From Mucilaginibacter sp. SG564 (GTDB lineage: Bacteria > Bacteroidota > Bacteroidia > Sphingobacteriales > Sphingobacteriaceae), in assembly GCF_013149275.1 (NCBI RefSeq), contig NZ_JABGNA010000005.1:124001-188000 (forward strand): 64,000 nucleotides of DNA. The letters run 5' to 3'. The notes under the pieces were generated by a model. It was not told the origin of the DNA. It did no database searches and worked only from the letters and a program-made list of their open reading frames with translations. A program made the translations under genes and the position numbers. Below are positions 35,518 to 43,861 of the stretch, one piece after another; position 1 is the stretch's first letter, and every line of letters begins with the position of its first letter.

Positions 35518-36180
35518 TTAAAATCGTTGTGGTAATCGCTCATTCGCTCTTATTCGCGAAAGGGTTTCACGGGCAAGTCCCAGATAAGATGCGATCATGT
35601 AAAGCGGGATATAATAATATACGTTGGGATATTGTTCCTTGAAATATCTGTATCTTTCAATGCCGGGCCTGTTTGCCATAGCGTAAATTCTTTCCACCAG
35701 CCTGGCTTTGTTTTCTGCCGTAATTTTTTGATGAAAAAGTTCAAATGCCGGAATTTCCTTAACCAACCTTTTGTAATCTTGTCCCTCAATTTGAAAAACC
35801 AGGGAGTCTTCTAAAGCATCAATGCAATCGGGTGCCGGGGGAAAAGGATAAACGCTACCATCTTCGGTTGCCCACTGATTTGCCGTAGCAAAATCCAATA
35901 CATGCTCATTACCATCTTTATCAATCCTATAAGTCCTTAAGCAGCCTCTGCAGACAAAAGTGTAGCATTGGCATATTCCATACTGAAATTCCAATTGCTG
36001 TTTTCTAATCAAAAATAAGGGGATCAAAACGGATCTTATGGTTTCCATTTCACCAATTGTGAAATTGGCGTAGTTCGCAATATATGTTTCAAAAACATGA
36101 TACATAAAATGAACAGAATCATGATAGTCGGTTACCGAATCCTGTTCTTCGAAGTTTATATCGTCAACATTGCGCATCAT
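35518..36180 (-). CDS. Crp/Fnr-family transcriptional regulator
   Basis: The 220-residue protein has a cyclic-nucleotide-binding-like beta barrel (about 45-150, YTFVCRGCLRTYRIDKDGNE and VLDFATANQW) and a C-terminal helix-turn-helix (about 170-215, VYYYIPLYMIASYLGLARET, LSRIRANE). The phosphate-binding RxS motif of cAMP-binding proteins is not seen, as usual in the Bacteroidota branch, so the ligand is unknown. A cyclase gene lies 850 bases upstream. That pairing is suggestive but could be chance. It is a single gene. Confidence 0.88.
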   Translation of the reverse strand: MMRNVDDINFEEQDSVTDYHDSVHFMYHVFETYIANYANFTIGEMETIRSVLIPLFLIRKQQLEFQYGICQCYTFVCRGCLRTYRIDKDGNEHVLDFATANQWATEDGSVYPFPPAPDCIDALEDSLVFQIEGQDYKRLVKEIPAFELFHQKITAENKARLVERIYAMANRPGIERYRYFKEQYPNVYYYIPLYMIASYLGLARETLSRIRANERLPQRF

Positions 36181-37027
36181 TGCTCATTTCAAATTTATCG
36201 TTATCAATTTTGCTCGTTAATGAAAGACATTTGACCAGGCTCAAAAAGTCCATTCTTCTACTAATTGTCCATGTCAAAATTCAATTAAAAATATTCTTAT
36301 GATTACAGATTTTAATACTGCTAAAAGCAAATCCGTTGATACGAACCATGCTTCTCGAATTTCAATCAAGAATTGCGCGAAAGAAATCTGATTTATATCG
36401 TGTGATTTGATTTAAGTCGGCCAATGGCTATAGAATGTTAAACTATTTATTATTACCTTTTAAAACGTTCGTAACTTTCAGTATTGATTCCCATCAAATT
36501 TATGACCACCCGAGGAAACGAAATCGCCAATTATTAAACAATTTTGGACAAAAGAATAATTGAAAAATCTATGAGGCGTAACTAATAAAACTTTAAATAA
36601 GAAAAAAGTTGACTGGCTCGGGTATGCCCCGGGATGGGCGCTCGCAAGCTAAAGCGCATGACTTGCGTCTATTTTAAGGCTTTAGCCGGCCAATGAAATC
36701 TGAGGTCAGCCTTTTAAAACAGCCGTCAGCAAATTTACCTATGGCAATGGGGCTGCTTTCCGTTAACAATTGCTGCTTTGCTTCTCTTTCATTTCGAACT
36801 TTGGACCACTAGGAAAAAACGAGGCGTACACATACGAAGGTTCGTATTAGAAGCGTCCGTTCAGTCGAAACAATGACCGAGTTTGTGCTGCTTTTTTGCA
36901 TAGGCAGGGAAATAATTCGCAATGATTTCGACAAAGACCCAAACAACGCAAATCGGGTTTCAAAGCATGAACAAAAGATGCTTATCCAGGTAATTATTAT
37001 TGGATGCGGCATCGTCAGTAATACAAA
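36181..37027. other. 850-base gap with repeated element and one weak small frame
   Basis: At 36532-36554 it holds the second copy of the 23-base element seen at 34536. A plus-strand frame of 52 codons (36873-37031, MTEFVLLFCIGREIIRNDFD at the start) has a protein-like composition but runs four bases into the cyclase gene and has no recognised family. The segment 36600-36730 is less AT-rich and may be an old remnant. No mobile-element ends were identified. Confidence 0.4.
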
Positions 37028-37807
37028 TTAACCTGCCATAGCCAGCAGCGAAGCCATTTCCAACTCATAACGATTATCTATCGTCTGTTGAGAGAACGGT
37101 TTGCCTGCTAGCCAAACTTTTTGGGATTTGCTGACCCCGCGAATGTTAATTGTTTTAGGTAAGTAAATGTGAAATAAATCTAAATATTGAAAAGCTTCTT
37201 CAGATATGATAAGATCGTTGTTTTGGGTCTTAGTTTCAGTTTGCAGCCTAGCTGCGATATTCACAGGCAATCCCATTACAGTCATAGGCGAATAGTTTTC
37301 GAATTCGAATTGCCCGATATACACATGTCCGGCGTGCAGCCCTATACCCATCTCTAACGGATAACCGTACACATCTCTGAAATAGTTTTCGTTCAAGATA
37401 TCCAATGCGTCAAACATCATCTTTGCAGATTGATAAGCGTGGTTTGCTGCTTGTTTTAGATTCTCCTGAAGGCCGAAAACTGCGTAAAGGTTGTCACCGG
37501 TTCTTTCGATAATCCGACCATGGAAATTGGTAATGATTTTGTTGAATATAGTAAACAAACGGCCAACTATCTTCAGAATATCTTTTACCGGACGACGTTC
37601 TAAAAGATCCGTAAAGTGGCGTATATCGAGGAAAAGAATGGCCAAGTCTTTTTCGGATTCAATGATTTCATTATGCTGCTTAGTCCATAATTCGTGTGTG
37701 CAATCTAATTGGCTTTTCTCAATGCAAATAGCATTGTCGTTTTCTTCTCCGTATAAGAGCGACTGCAAATATTGCCTGGAGATGGAAGGATTGCTTAGGT
37801 CTTTCAT
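37028..37807 (-). CDS. Class III nucleotide cyclase domain protein
   Basis: The 259-residue soluble protein has one class III cyclase catalytic domain (about 52-240). The first metal Asp lies in LAILFLDIRHFTDLLE (Asp61), the second in ERTGDNLYAVFG (Asp105), followed by GIGLHAGHVYIGQ. The PVNIAARLQTE segment carries the conserved Asn and Arg. The residue that is normally Lys in adenylate cyclases (four before the second metal Asp) is Glu here. The usual Asp before the VN motif seems replaced, so substrate choice (ATP, GTP or other) cannot be assigned. It may act with the Crp/Fnr protein nearby. Confidence 0.88.
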   Translation of the reverse strand: MKDLSNPSISRQYLQSLLYGEENDNAICIEKSQLDCTHELWTKQHNEIIESEKDLAILFLDIRHFTDLLERRPVKDILKIVGRLFTIFNKIITNFHGRIIERTGDNLYAVFGLQENLKQAANHAYQSAKMMFDALDILNENYFRDVYGYPLEMGIGLHAGHVYIGQFEFENYSPMTVMGLPVNIAARLQTETKTQNNDLIISEEAFQYLDLFHIYLPKTINIRGVSKSQKVWLAGKPFSQQTIDNRYELEMASLLAMAG

Positions 37808-37896
37808 GTTGTAGTTATTAATCGATAATCGTTTCGTAATATTTGATGATTTAAATAAGTATTGTCGTTAATGCATGACGTTTCCAATGTCTTTCA

Positions 37897-38223
37897 TTAT
37901 ATATCGATTTCCTTCAGCGGGTCCCAAAAAACTTTTTTGAAATCAACAATTTTATCATTGCGAACCTTAATACCCTCAAGTAAGAGTTCCCTTTCCCGGT
38001 GTCCGTTATCATTGACGATGTAGCCAGAACTGTTAACTACTCTATGAACAGGCACAGGCAATGTCTCACTGTCTGACAAAAACATAGCTCGCCCAACCAT
38101 TCTTGCACCGGATTTAAGTCCGACTGCCTTCGCCAATGCACCATAACTGGTAACCCTTCCCGGTGGGATAAGACGAACTACATCAAAAATGGCCTTATAA
38201 ATTTCTTTGTTATCGTATACCAT
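37897..38223 (-). CDS. Alkyltransferase-like protein (MGMT fold without catalytic Cys)
   Basis: The 108-residue protein matches the C-terminal DNA-binding and active-site domain of O6-alkylguanine-DNA alkyltransferases: IPPGRVTSYGALAKAVGLKS, the Arg finger region GARMVGRAM and the active-site segment. The usual PCHRV motif reads PVHRV, with Val59 in place of the acceptor Cys. It therefore belongs with ATL proteins, which bind alkylated bases and recruit nucleotide-excision repair rather than repairing directly. A TGTCACA/TGTCTAA element lies 106 bases upstream, placing it in the same putative regulon as the efflux genes. Confidence 0.88.
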   Translation of the reverse strand: MVYDNKEIYKAIFDVVRLIPPGRVTSYGALAKAVGLKSGARMVGRAMFLSDSETLPVPVHRVVNSSGYIVNDNGHRERELLLEGIKVRNDKIVDFKKVFWDPLKEIDI

Positions 38224-38329
38224 ACAATAATATAATATGTTAAGGTTAAAGTTCGATCATTCAAATAAGGGGAATCTGAATGTGATTCTTTTTTCGTTAC
38301 CGCTACTAACTTGTATCCAGCTTTGATTC

Positions 38330-38357
38330 TTAGACACCTGTTTTATTTATTGTGACA
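38330..38357 (-). promoter_or_regulatory. TGTCACA-N14-TGTCTAA promoter-like element, copy d
   Basis: On the minus strand TGTCACA (38351-38357) and TGTCTAA (38330-38336) are 14 bases apart with no mismatch. It is 106 bases upstream of the ATL gene and just downstream of the histidine kinase gene end, so it is a new transcription start rather than part of the kinase operon. Confidence 0.75.
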
Positions 38358-38391
38358 AAAGGCAGATCCCCAAATAAGTGATTACAGACGC

Positions 38392-39456
38392 TTATTTAGG
38401 AAACGGTATAGAAAAATAAAATGTCGAACCTCGACCGATCTTGCTTCTAACTCCAAAAGATCCGTTGTGGGCTTCAATGATTTCTCTAACTACGAATAAA
38501 CCGATTCCATATCCTTTAGTAGCCAGCACGTTTTTACATCTATAATATTTTTGAAAAATACTTTTTTGTTCTTCCACACCTATCCCAATCCCAAAGTCCT
38601 GAACGCTTATTACCAGCTGATCCTTTTTCTCCTGAGAACGGATAATGATCCTGGATGCCTCTTTTGAATATTTTAAGGCATTTCCAACGTAATTATTAAG
38701 GACCTGAATAATCTTTTCCCGGTCGGCAAAAGCGGCATGTCTTTTACTAATGCGCAGGCTAATTCTTTTTCGGCTTTCACTTGGAAAATAATCAACGATA
38801 GTTTCCTTCACAAGATCTTTTACAAAAAACCTGGTCCTCCTTAGTTCTAAAGCATTTCCCTCCGCAGTGGAAGCCAACATAAAATCATCGACCAGGGTAT
38901 TTATCCTACTAATCTGCCGGTCAGCAGTTTCGAGCAATGGAATTATCTCAGAATTGATATTCTGCGCGATTTTAATACTCTGTTGCGTATATAAACGGAT
39001 TGTGGTTAGCGGGCTACGGAGTTCATGGCCTAGTTTAGCGATTAAAGTTGAGACATTGCTATCGCTAATTTTGCGTTCTGAAATATCAAATATCAAACCT
39101 TGAAATTGACAGGACTTTGGATTGTAAATTCCTCTCATTAAAATCCATTTATCGACGGTAAGATGCACCTCCAATTGGAGCAAACTGCAATTATGATAGC
39201 AGGCATGAAAAGCATAAAAAGCTTTACGCAATGAAGACGAATAAATAAGTCTCAGCATATTTCTTAGCGGAATAATGCCGCTTATCGATCCGTCGGTAAT
39301 TTCCTCCACTTTCTCGCATCCTGTGAAAACCTTATTTATGACGTTGTAAGTCCACATGCCAATGTCCGAACAACTTAAAGTCTTTTTTAACGCATCAAGA
39401 TCCCAGATTTCATCTGTTTTGACTGAATTATTTTCTATTATAGCGACTGAGTGCAT
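38392..39456 (-). CDS. PAS-like sensor histidine kinase
   Basis: The frame is open from 39618, but the first 54 residues are unlike the family. The ATG at 39456 (MHSVAIIENNS) is the likelier start, giving 354 residues. A PAS-like sensor (about 20-130) is followed by HisKA with phospho-acceptor His144 in AKLGHELRSPLTTIRLY, then an HATPase with the N box YVGNALKYS, G1 DFGIGIG and G2 KGYGIGLFVVREI. There are no membrane helices, so it senses a cytoplasmic signal. No response-regulator gene is adjacent; it is an orphan kinase. Confidence 0.87.
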   Translation of the reverse strand: MHSVAIIENNSVKTDEIWDLDALKKTLSCSDIGMWTYNVINKVFTGCEKVEEITDGSISGIIPLRNMLRLIYSSSLRKAFYAFHACYHNCSLLQLEVHLTVDKWILMRGIYNPKSCQFQGLIFDISERKISDSNVSTLIAKLGHELRSPLTTIRLYTQQSIKIAQNINSEIIPLLETADRQISRINTLVDDFMLASTAEGNALELRRTRFFVKDLVKETIVDYFPSESRKRISLRISKRHAAFADREKIIQVLNNYVGNALKYSKEASRIIIRSQEKKDQLVISVQDFGIGIGVEEQKSIFQKYYRCKNVLATKGYGIGLFVVREIIEAHNGSFGVRSKIGRGSTFYFSIPFPK

Positions 39457-39674
39457 TTGTTTTATTACACGAGTAATCCATTTTGTAACAGGCATGGCCT
39501 CCTGCGTAGAAATATGCAGGCACAGCGTAGCACTTAAAAATTCGTTCGCGCCCACGACAACCTGTGCAAAAAGTCCGGCGAGAATTGAAAACGAACAGTG
39601 CCGCCGCCCAATCATCACGGCGACACTGCTCGTACGTCAATTATGTTTTTTCATTCTCTTATATTTTACTATCA

Positions 39675-40172
39675 CTATTCTTCAACAGGAGGAATTTGAG
39701 CGTCAAATGCGGAGGCTTGTACTAAAAATACCAGGCACCCTCCTTTAGACACACAGGCCGTAGTGTGCGCTTGTTTCCCCCTTTGATACCAGTAACCTCC
39801 TGGTCCCATCTTCAAAGGCTTAACACCAACTTGATAGTTTTCCATTACACCTTTTATGACAACGCCATAATAATCGTGTTTATGTGTATGCAGTGGGCTT
39901 ACAAATCCGTAATCAAACCGCGTCATTGACCCATGTGCACCAGTTTTGGGATCCTCCCAGGCATTCACGGTCCATAACCTGGTATTTTTATTTACACCCA
40001 ACCATGGAGTCTTGGCCGGGACGTAATAAGATGCAGGATGAGTTACAGATTGTCCTCCATTCAAAGGTGGATAGGCAGGAATTGTCTGTGCCTTTGCGGC
40101 CGTTGCCATAATCACGCAGGCAACAAAGGTTGTTATCGAAAACATTTTCATTTTCATAGTTTCTTTTTTCAA
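39675..40172 (-). CDS. Exported cupin-domain protein (copy B)
   Basis: The 165-residue protein has a signal peptide ending near KAQ (residue 29) and a single cupin with metal-ligand-like His residues in PLHTHKHDYYGVVIKGVMEN, and a second cluster at KQAHTTACVSKGGC. It resembles DUF4437-like exported cupins. It is a close paralogue of the gene just upstream (40257-40754), with YPPLNGG, HDYY.VVIKG and CVSK.GCL conserved. The two Cys near the end may form a disulfide in the periplasm. The function is unknown. Confidence 0.83.
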   Translation of the reverse strand: MKKETMKMKMFSITTFVACVIMATAAKAQTIPAYPPLNGGQSVTHPASYYVPAKTPWLGVNKNTRLWTVNAWEDPKTGAHGSMTRFDYGFVSPLHTHKHDYYGVVIKGVMENYQVGVKPLKMGPGGYWYQRGKQAHTTACVSKGGCLVFLVQASAFDAQIPPVEE

Positions 40173-40256
40173 TTAATGATGAAATGGATTAATTAGGTGA
40201 GCGAAAATCTTGAGTTCAATTGGCGCTTAAAGTCAATTTAGCATGACTAGATATCC

Positions 40257-40754
40257 TTATTTTTCCAGTGGCGGAATATTGACATCCATTTGAGTCGACT
40301 GCGCAACGAAAATCAAACATCCTTCTTTGCTTACGCACTCGGTCATGTGCGCTTTTCGGGCCTTTTGATAAAAGTAAGACCCCGGCAGTAATTTCACTGG
40401 TTTTACCCCAGTCTCGTAATTTTCCATTTCTCCCTTAATTACGACGGCATAATAGTCGTGGCTATGCGAATGTAATTTACTTTTAAATCCGGGGCTAAAT
40501 TTTGAAAATGTGATATGCTGTCCAGTATTCGGATCGTTATATACGTCAACAGATTCGATTTTGGCCTTTCCATCTACGCCTCTGATTTTCGTATCAGTGA
40601 ATTTAAACTGATTGGGCGGAATGGAAACCGATTTTCCGCCATTTAGTGGCGGGTATGACGTCACATTCTGAGCGTTCGCTTTGAGCCCAACGGCGGTAAA
40701 AGCCGCAAACGCTAGGAGCGACAGCATTTTTTTTGAGATAATTTTCCTTTTCAT
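40257..40754 (-). CDS. Exported cupin-domain protein (copy A)
   Basis: The 165-residue protein has a signal peptide (KKMLSLLAFAAFTAVGLKANAQ) and a cupin fold with the ligand segment KLHSHSHDYYAVVIKGEMEN, then RKAHMTECVSKEGC. It has the same layout and length as the next gene downstream, 84 bases away. The two arose by tandem duplication, and many differences show that it is not recent. They are probably one operon. No enzymatic activity can be inferred. Confidence 0.83.
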   Translation of the reverse strand: MKRKIISKKMLSLLAFAAFTAVGLKANAQNVTSYPPLNGGKSVSIPPNQFKFTDTKIRGVDGKAKIESVDVYNDPNTGQHITFSKFSPGFKSKLHSHSHDYYAVVIKGEMENYETGVKPVKLLPGSYFYQKARKAHMTECVSKEGCLIFVAQSTQMDVNIPPLEK

Positions 40755-41834
40755 TTTTTAATTCATTTTTGATGTTGTAAGCAAAGAATGAGCATCGCTT
40801 CATATGTTTTAAAAATTAATAATCAGCCATGGCCCTCTCCAAACTATTTGCAATAAATGCTGATCAATCATTTATTTACTTTTGATTCAAATCATAAACG
40901 CACATGCATCCTGAATATAAAACCGCTCAGGCGCCGCGGACGCCTGGAACAAACTTAGGTGGAAATCTAAAATCATTTGCGTGACGAATATCACCAAATG
41001 CAAAATCGAATTGCAAAAACAGGCGTGATAACATCAATTAGGAGAAGATGACAATCTCGGTGGGCTACTTGGTTGCACCATTCCTTAACGCATGTCTAAG
41101 TTGTCAATAGCGGTCATTTTAATTCTAATCAGATTTATTTCCCGAATGCGAAGTTTATCATGCCTCAAAACAAGGAACATGTTTGGAATATCAGCAGATC
41201 TGATAAAAAGGAAATACTTTAACAAGGCTTTGTTTAAGTTGAGATTAATGGTGTTAAATCATATTTGATAAATTTTACTAAGCAAATTCAACACGAAAGT
41301 TGGAATTAAAGTCAAATGGGAAACACCTTCTGTTATCCCAGTACGAAATATTATACAGGTTAAAAAACAAAGACGATATCTCGTAGAATAATTGTTAAAG
41401 AGCCAGAAAAGATTATCTTTCTATAGTCATGGTCGACAAAATGATGAGCAGATATGCACGCTGTAAAAACAGACGTCGAGGCTATTACGAATAGATTTCA
41501 TAAAATTGAAGATAGAATCGTAATGGCTGAAATAAAACTGGAAAGTCTTAGTTTCAAAGTGACGTTGCTATACTTACAGCTGCCTAAGCCCTTTTTTTAT
41601 TAAATGGGGTCCTATTGACAATATCAAATTTTTCATCCCTGCTGCTCAACCTGGCGGGGATCTTTTCAATATCCACCATGTGAATTTCTTTAAAGGAGCC
41701 ACTAAGAGCCTTTATAGTTTACTCTAACTTTTCTATCATTTCAAAATAATTGCCTGACGGGCGATCCCATTCGCCGTGCCACCATCAACCTAACACTAAG
41801 TCCTAAATTGAGCACAAGCTAAATGGGTACCTCG
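40755..41834. other. 1.1-kb gap with no firm gene
   Basis: A low-coding AT-rich stretch. A plus-strand frame of 49 codons (41454-41603, MHAVKTDVEAITNRFHKIED at the start) would be a short helical peptide and is weakly supported. A lone TGTCTAA at 41093-41099 lacks the TGTCACA half, so it is not counted as a promoter element. I see no repeats or mobile-element ends. Confidence 0.4.
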
Positions 41835-42704
41835 TCAGTTAAAATATTGGTCTTTTATAATTTCCGGTCTTTTACACAGTTGATTTACACCGTCGGACGA
41901 ACTGTGTGGTTCCAGAAATGGCTGATTACGATACATAGCGACGATATCGTCTCCTGCGAGATTTTGATTGTTTTTCTTTACAGCGATTAACTGGCTGATC
42001 TTTTTTCTTTTTGAATTCAGGTTATCATTGAAAAATTCGACGGTCTCGTCCTGGTCGAAAAAATAATTCACTCGCTTATCGCATGTACAGGCATTTTCGC
42101 GGCCAAAGAGCGAACAATGCCCTTTCGTAAATTCCTCCAGATCTTGCTGTGCAAAAGCAAGCTCGGCAGTAACGTTTGACTCGGAGGTGTCCAGGATCAT
42201 CGAAACAATCGGAACCGGAACGCCAAACACACCGGCCAACAAAAAGGCAAAACGTCTTTCTATAGGTAGACAGGCTGCCATGGTTGATAAACACCTGTTG
42301 GTCACCGCTTCAATTTCGCGGTGATAATATATTTGTTCCGCCTTGTTCAACCGTGGGTGGTACGATTGCCGCTCCAACGTCTCGCCCAGCGCTTCAAAAT
42401 TTCCGGCAACTGTGCTTTGAGCCGCCGCTGCCTTTCTGATATCATTCACCAAGCGGCGATAAACCCAGACGGTAAAATCTTCGTTATCAATAGCAGTTCC
42501 CATATTTAACAGCAGCTTGACCATGAACTGCTGCGTGAGGCTGCACGCAATCGCGAAGTCATTTAACATCCGCAGCGACAAATTGTAAATAAATTGCTGA
42601 TGAACTGATAAGAAAATCTGAAGCGCCTCTGGACTTCCCTTGCAGATAAGATCAGCCAACGCGGCGTCTTGTCTTTTATCATGATTGGCATCAAATGGTA
42701 TCAT
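41835..42704 (-). CDS. ECF-like sigma factor with Cys-rich C-terminal extension (family member 2)
   Basis: The 289-residue protein has region 2 (LSVHQQFIYNLSLRMLNDFA, CSLTQQFMVKLLLNMG, FTVWVYRRLVNDIRKAA), region 4 (ACLPIERRFAFLLAGVFGVP, VSMILDTSESNVTAELAFAQ) and the C-terminal extension with C-x8-C-x-C (CSLFGRENACTCDKRVNYFF). It is the most divergent of the three intact copies and the parent-like form of the truncated copy at 14208-14573. The likely promoters are elements e and f, about 600 bases upstream, beyond the small gene at 42842. The -35 recognition helix differs from the other copies, so its promoter choice may differ. Confidence 0.84.
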   Translation of the reverse strand: MIPFDANHDKRQDAALADLICKGSPEALQIFLSVHQQFIYNLSLRMLNDFAIACSLTQQFMVKLLLNMGTAIDNEDFTVWVYRRLVNDIRKAAAAQSTVAGNFEALGETLERQSYHPRLNKAEQIYYHREIEAVTNRCLSTMAACLPIERRFAFLLAGVFGVPVPIVSMILDTSESNVTAELAFAQQDLEEFTKGHCSLFGRENACTCDKRVNYFFDQDETVEFFNDNLNSKRKKISQLIAVKKNNQNLAGDDIVAMYRNQPFLEPHSSSDGVNQLCKRPEIIKDQYFN

Positions 42705-42841
42705 AAGATTAATTTTTTGATTTTAGTATTTATCATTTTGGCATTTTGGCGCCTGACCATTCTATAATTGAATTCGAAAGGCAGTTAACCCGCCGATAGC
42801 GATTGTAACTCGCGATCAATTTTTCTTTTTTATGAAAACTG

Positions 42842-43180
42842 TTATTGTAATATCAGGTAAGTGATCTCCAGCAAAACGGGATGACAAAAGCAACCGAGCA
42901 TCACATCCTTCAATTTTATAATCCTGTTGACTGTGTGGCTTAATGCGCTTTCAGCGTGATAACCATCAATCTCATTACGGACCATCACATCACCATGCCC
43001 CCTGTCAACAATATTTAACTTAGCTGCTGAGAAAAAAGCGCAAAGCGATTTGGCAATGAAAAAGACAGCAAGGCTTGCATAGAATTTGAAAAAACCACCA
43101 ACTGAGCTTTTTAAAATAAATCCTTTTTGCGGCAAAATCATGCCATTTGGGGTCGCTAACAATGGAAAATTACAAGACAT
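42842..43180 (-). CDS. Small unknown protein with one hydrophobic segment
   Basis: The frame gives up to 112 residues with a hydrophobic segment (FYASLAVFFIAKSLCAFFSA, about residues 32-52) and a Cys/His-bearing end (GCFCHPVLLEITYL). Start ATGs lie at 43180 and 43141. No family is recognised. It is the first frame downstream of elements e and f and lies 138 bases before the sigma gene. Its composition is less typical of a real gene than its neighbours, so confidence is low. Confidence 0.4.
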   Translation of the reverse strand: MSCNFPLLATPNGMILPQKGFILKSSVGGFFKFYASLAVFFIAKSLCAFFSAAKLNIVDRGHGDVMVRNEIDGYHAESALSHTVNRIIKLKDVMLGCFCHPVLLEITYLILQ

Positions 43181-43297
43181 AATATTTTATTTATAGATCA
43201 ATCAATTCATTCAACAAGTGCTCTACCGCACCTTACGCTTAATCGCGAGACTCACCCGCGAAACTTCGCCGTACCAAAAAACCGGCCCGAACAATAG

Positions 43298-43325
43298 TTA
43301 GACAATATTTTTAAAAAGTGTGACA
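43298..43325 (-). promoter_or_regulatory. TGTCACA-N14-TGTCTAA promoter-like element, copy e
   Basis: On the minus strand TGTCACA (43319-43325) and TGTCTAA (43298-43304) are 14 bases apart with no mismatch. It lies 117 bases before the ATG at 43180. Confidence 0.75.
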
Positions 43326-43370
43326 GTCCGGGAGAAGCTTTACTGTCGAGCCGGGCTGGCATTTGAACGA

Positions 43371-43398
43371 TTAGACAAATCATTTGAAAAGTGTGACG
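43371..43398 (-). promoter_or_regulatory. TGTCACA-N14-TGTCTAA promoter-like element, copy f
   Basis: On the minus strand CGTCACA (43392-43398) and TGTCTAA (43371-43377) are 14 bases apart, 73 bases upstream of copy e. From GTCAC to the final A it is identical over 27 bases to copy g on the other strand. Confidence 0.7.
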
Positions 43399-43628
43399 AG
43401 CAGTTCGGAGTAAAAGAATGAAGGTCCTTCCCTTTTTTGGCAAACGCCAGGAACATGAAATAAAGCTTTATAGGCGCGAATGCCTTCCCATGATTACTTA
43501 CGGGTCTTTGACGAATTGTTTAACTGGCAATCAAAATTGCGTTTTCTATAATTTTTCAAATCTCGATTCCCCAAAGACATGATCCCTTGTGGGTTGACCG
43601 CATAAATTTCAATCTGCAAAATCACCTT

Positions 43629-43656
43629 TGTCACACTTTTCAAATGATTTGTCTAA
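43629..43656 (+). promoter_or_regulatory. TGTCACA-N14-TGTCTAA promoter-like element, copy g
   Basis: TGTCACA (43629-43635) and TGTCTAA (43650-43656) on the plus strand, first of three tandem copies before the TetR gene. It is an inverted near-copy of element f. Confidence 0.75.
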
Positions 43657-43703
43657 AAGCCGTCATCCGGTAAACAGACCGATTTTAGATGGCACCTGGA
43701 AAG

Positions 43704-43731
43704 TGTCACAGTTTTGAAACCGGGTGTCTAA
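43704..43731 (+). promoter_or_regulatory. TGTCACA-N14-TGTCTAA promoter-like element, copy h
   Basis: TGTCACA (43704-43710) and TGTCTAA (43725-43731), 75 bases downstream of copy g and pointing at the TetR gene. Confidence 0.75.
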
Positions 43732-43781
43732 CGAAGTGAAAGGCAAAAAATAAGTCCTGGAATGTTAAGAAAAATATGAAC

Positions 43782-43809
43782 TGTCACAGTTTATAATCCA
43801 GGTGTCTAA
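43782..43809 (+). promoter_or_regulatory. TGTCACA-N14-TGTCTAA promoter-like element, copy i
   Basis: TGTCACA (43782-43788) and TGTCTAA (43803-43809), 78 bases after copy h. It ends 52 bases before the TetR ATG at 43862 and is the best candidate for the start of the efflux transcript. Confidence 0.8.
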
Positions 43810-43861
43810 AGAGCGAACGACAAATATTTTAGGACGAGTAAAAATTTAAATCACAGAAAAA

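Noticed and set aside
41093..41099. A further TGTCTAA that might be a twelfth promoter element
   Set aside because: The bases 14 upstream read GTTGCAC, not TGTCACA, and no gene follows within 700 bases.
43252..43443. 63-codon minus-strand frame upstream of the sigma region
   Set aside because: It overlaps promoter elements e and f and has out-of-frame composition.
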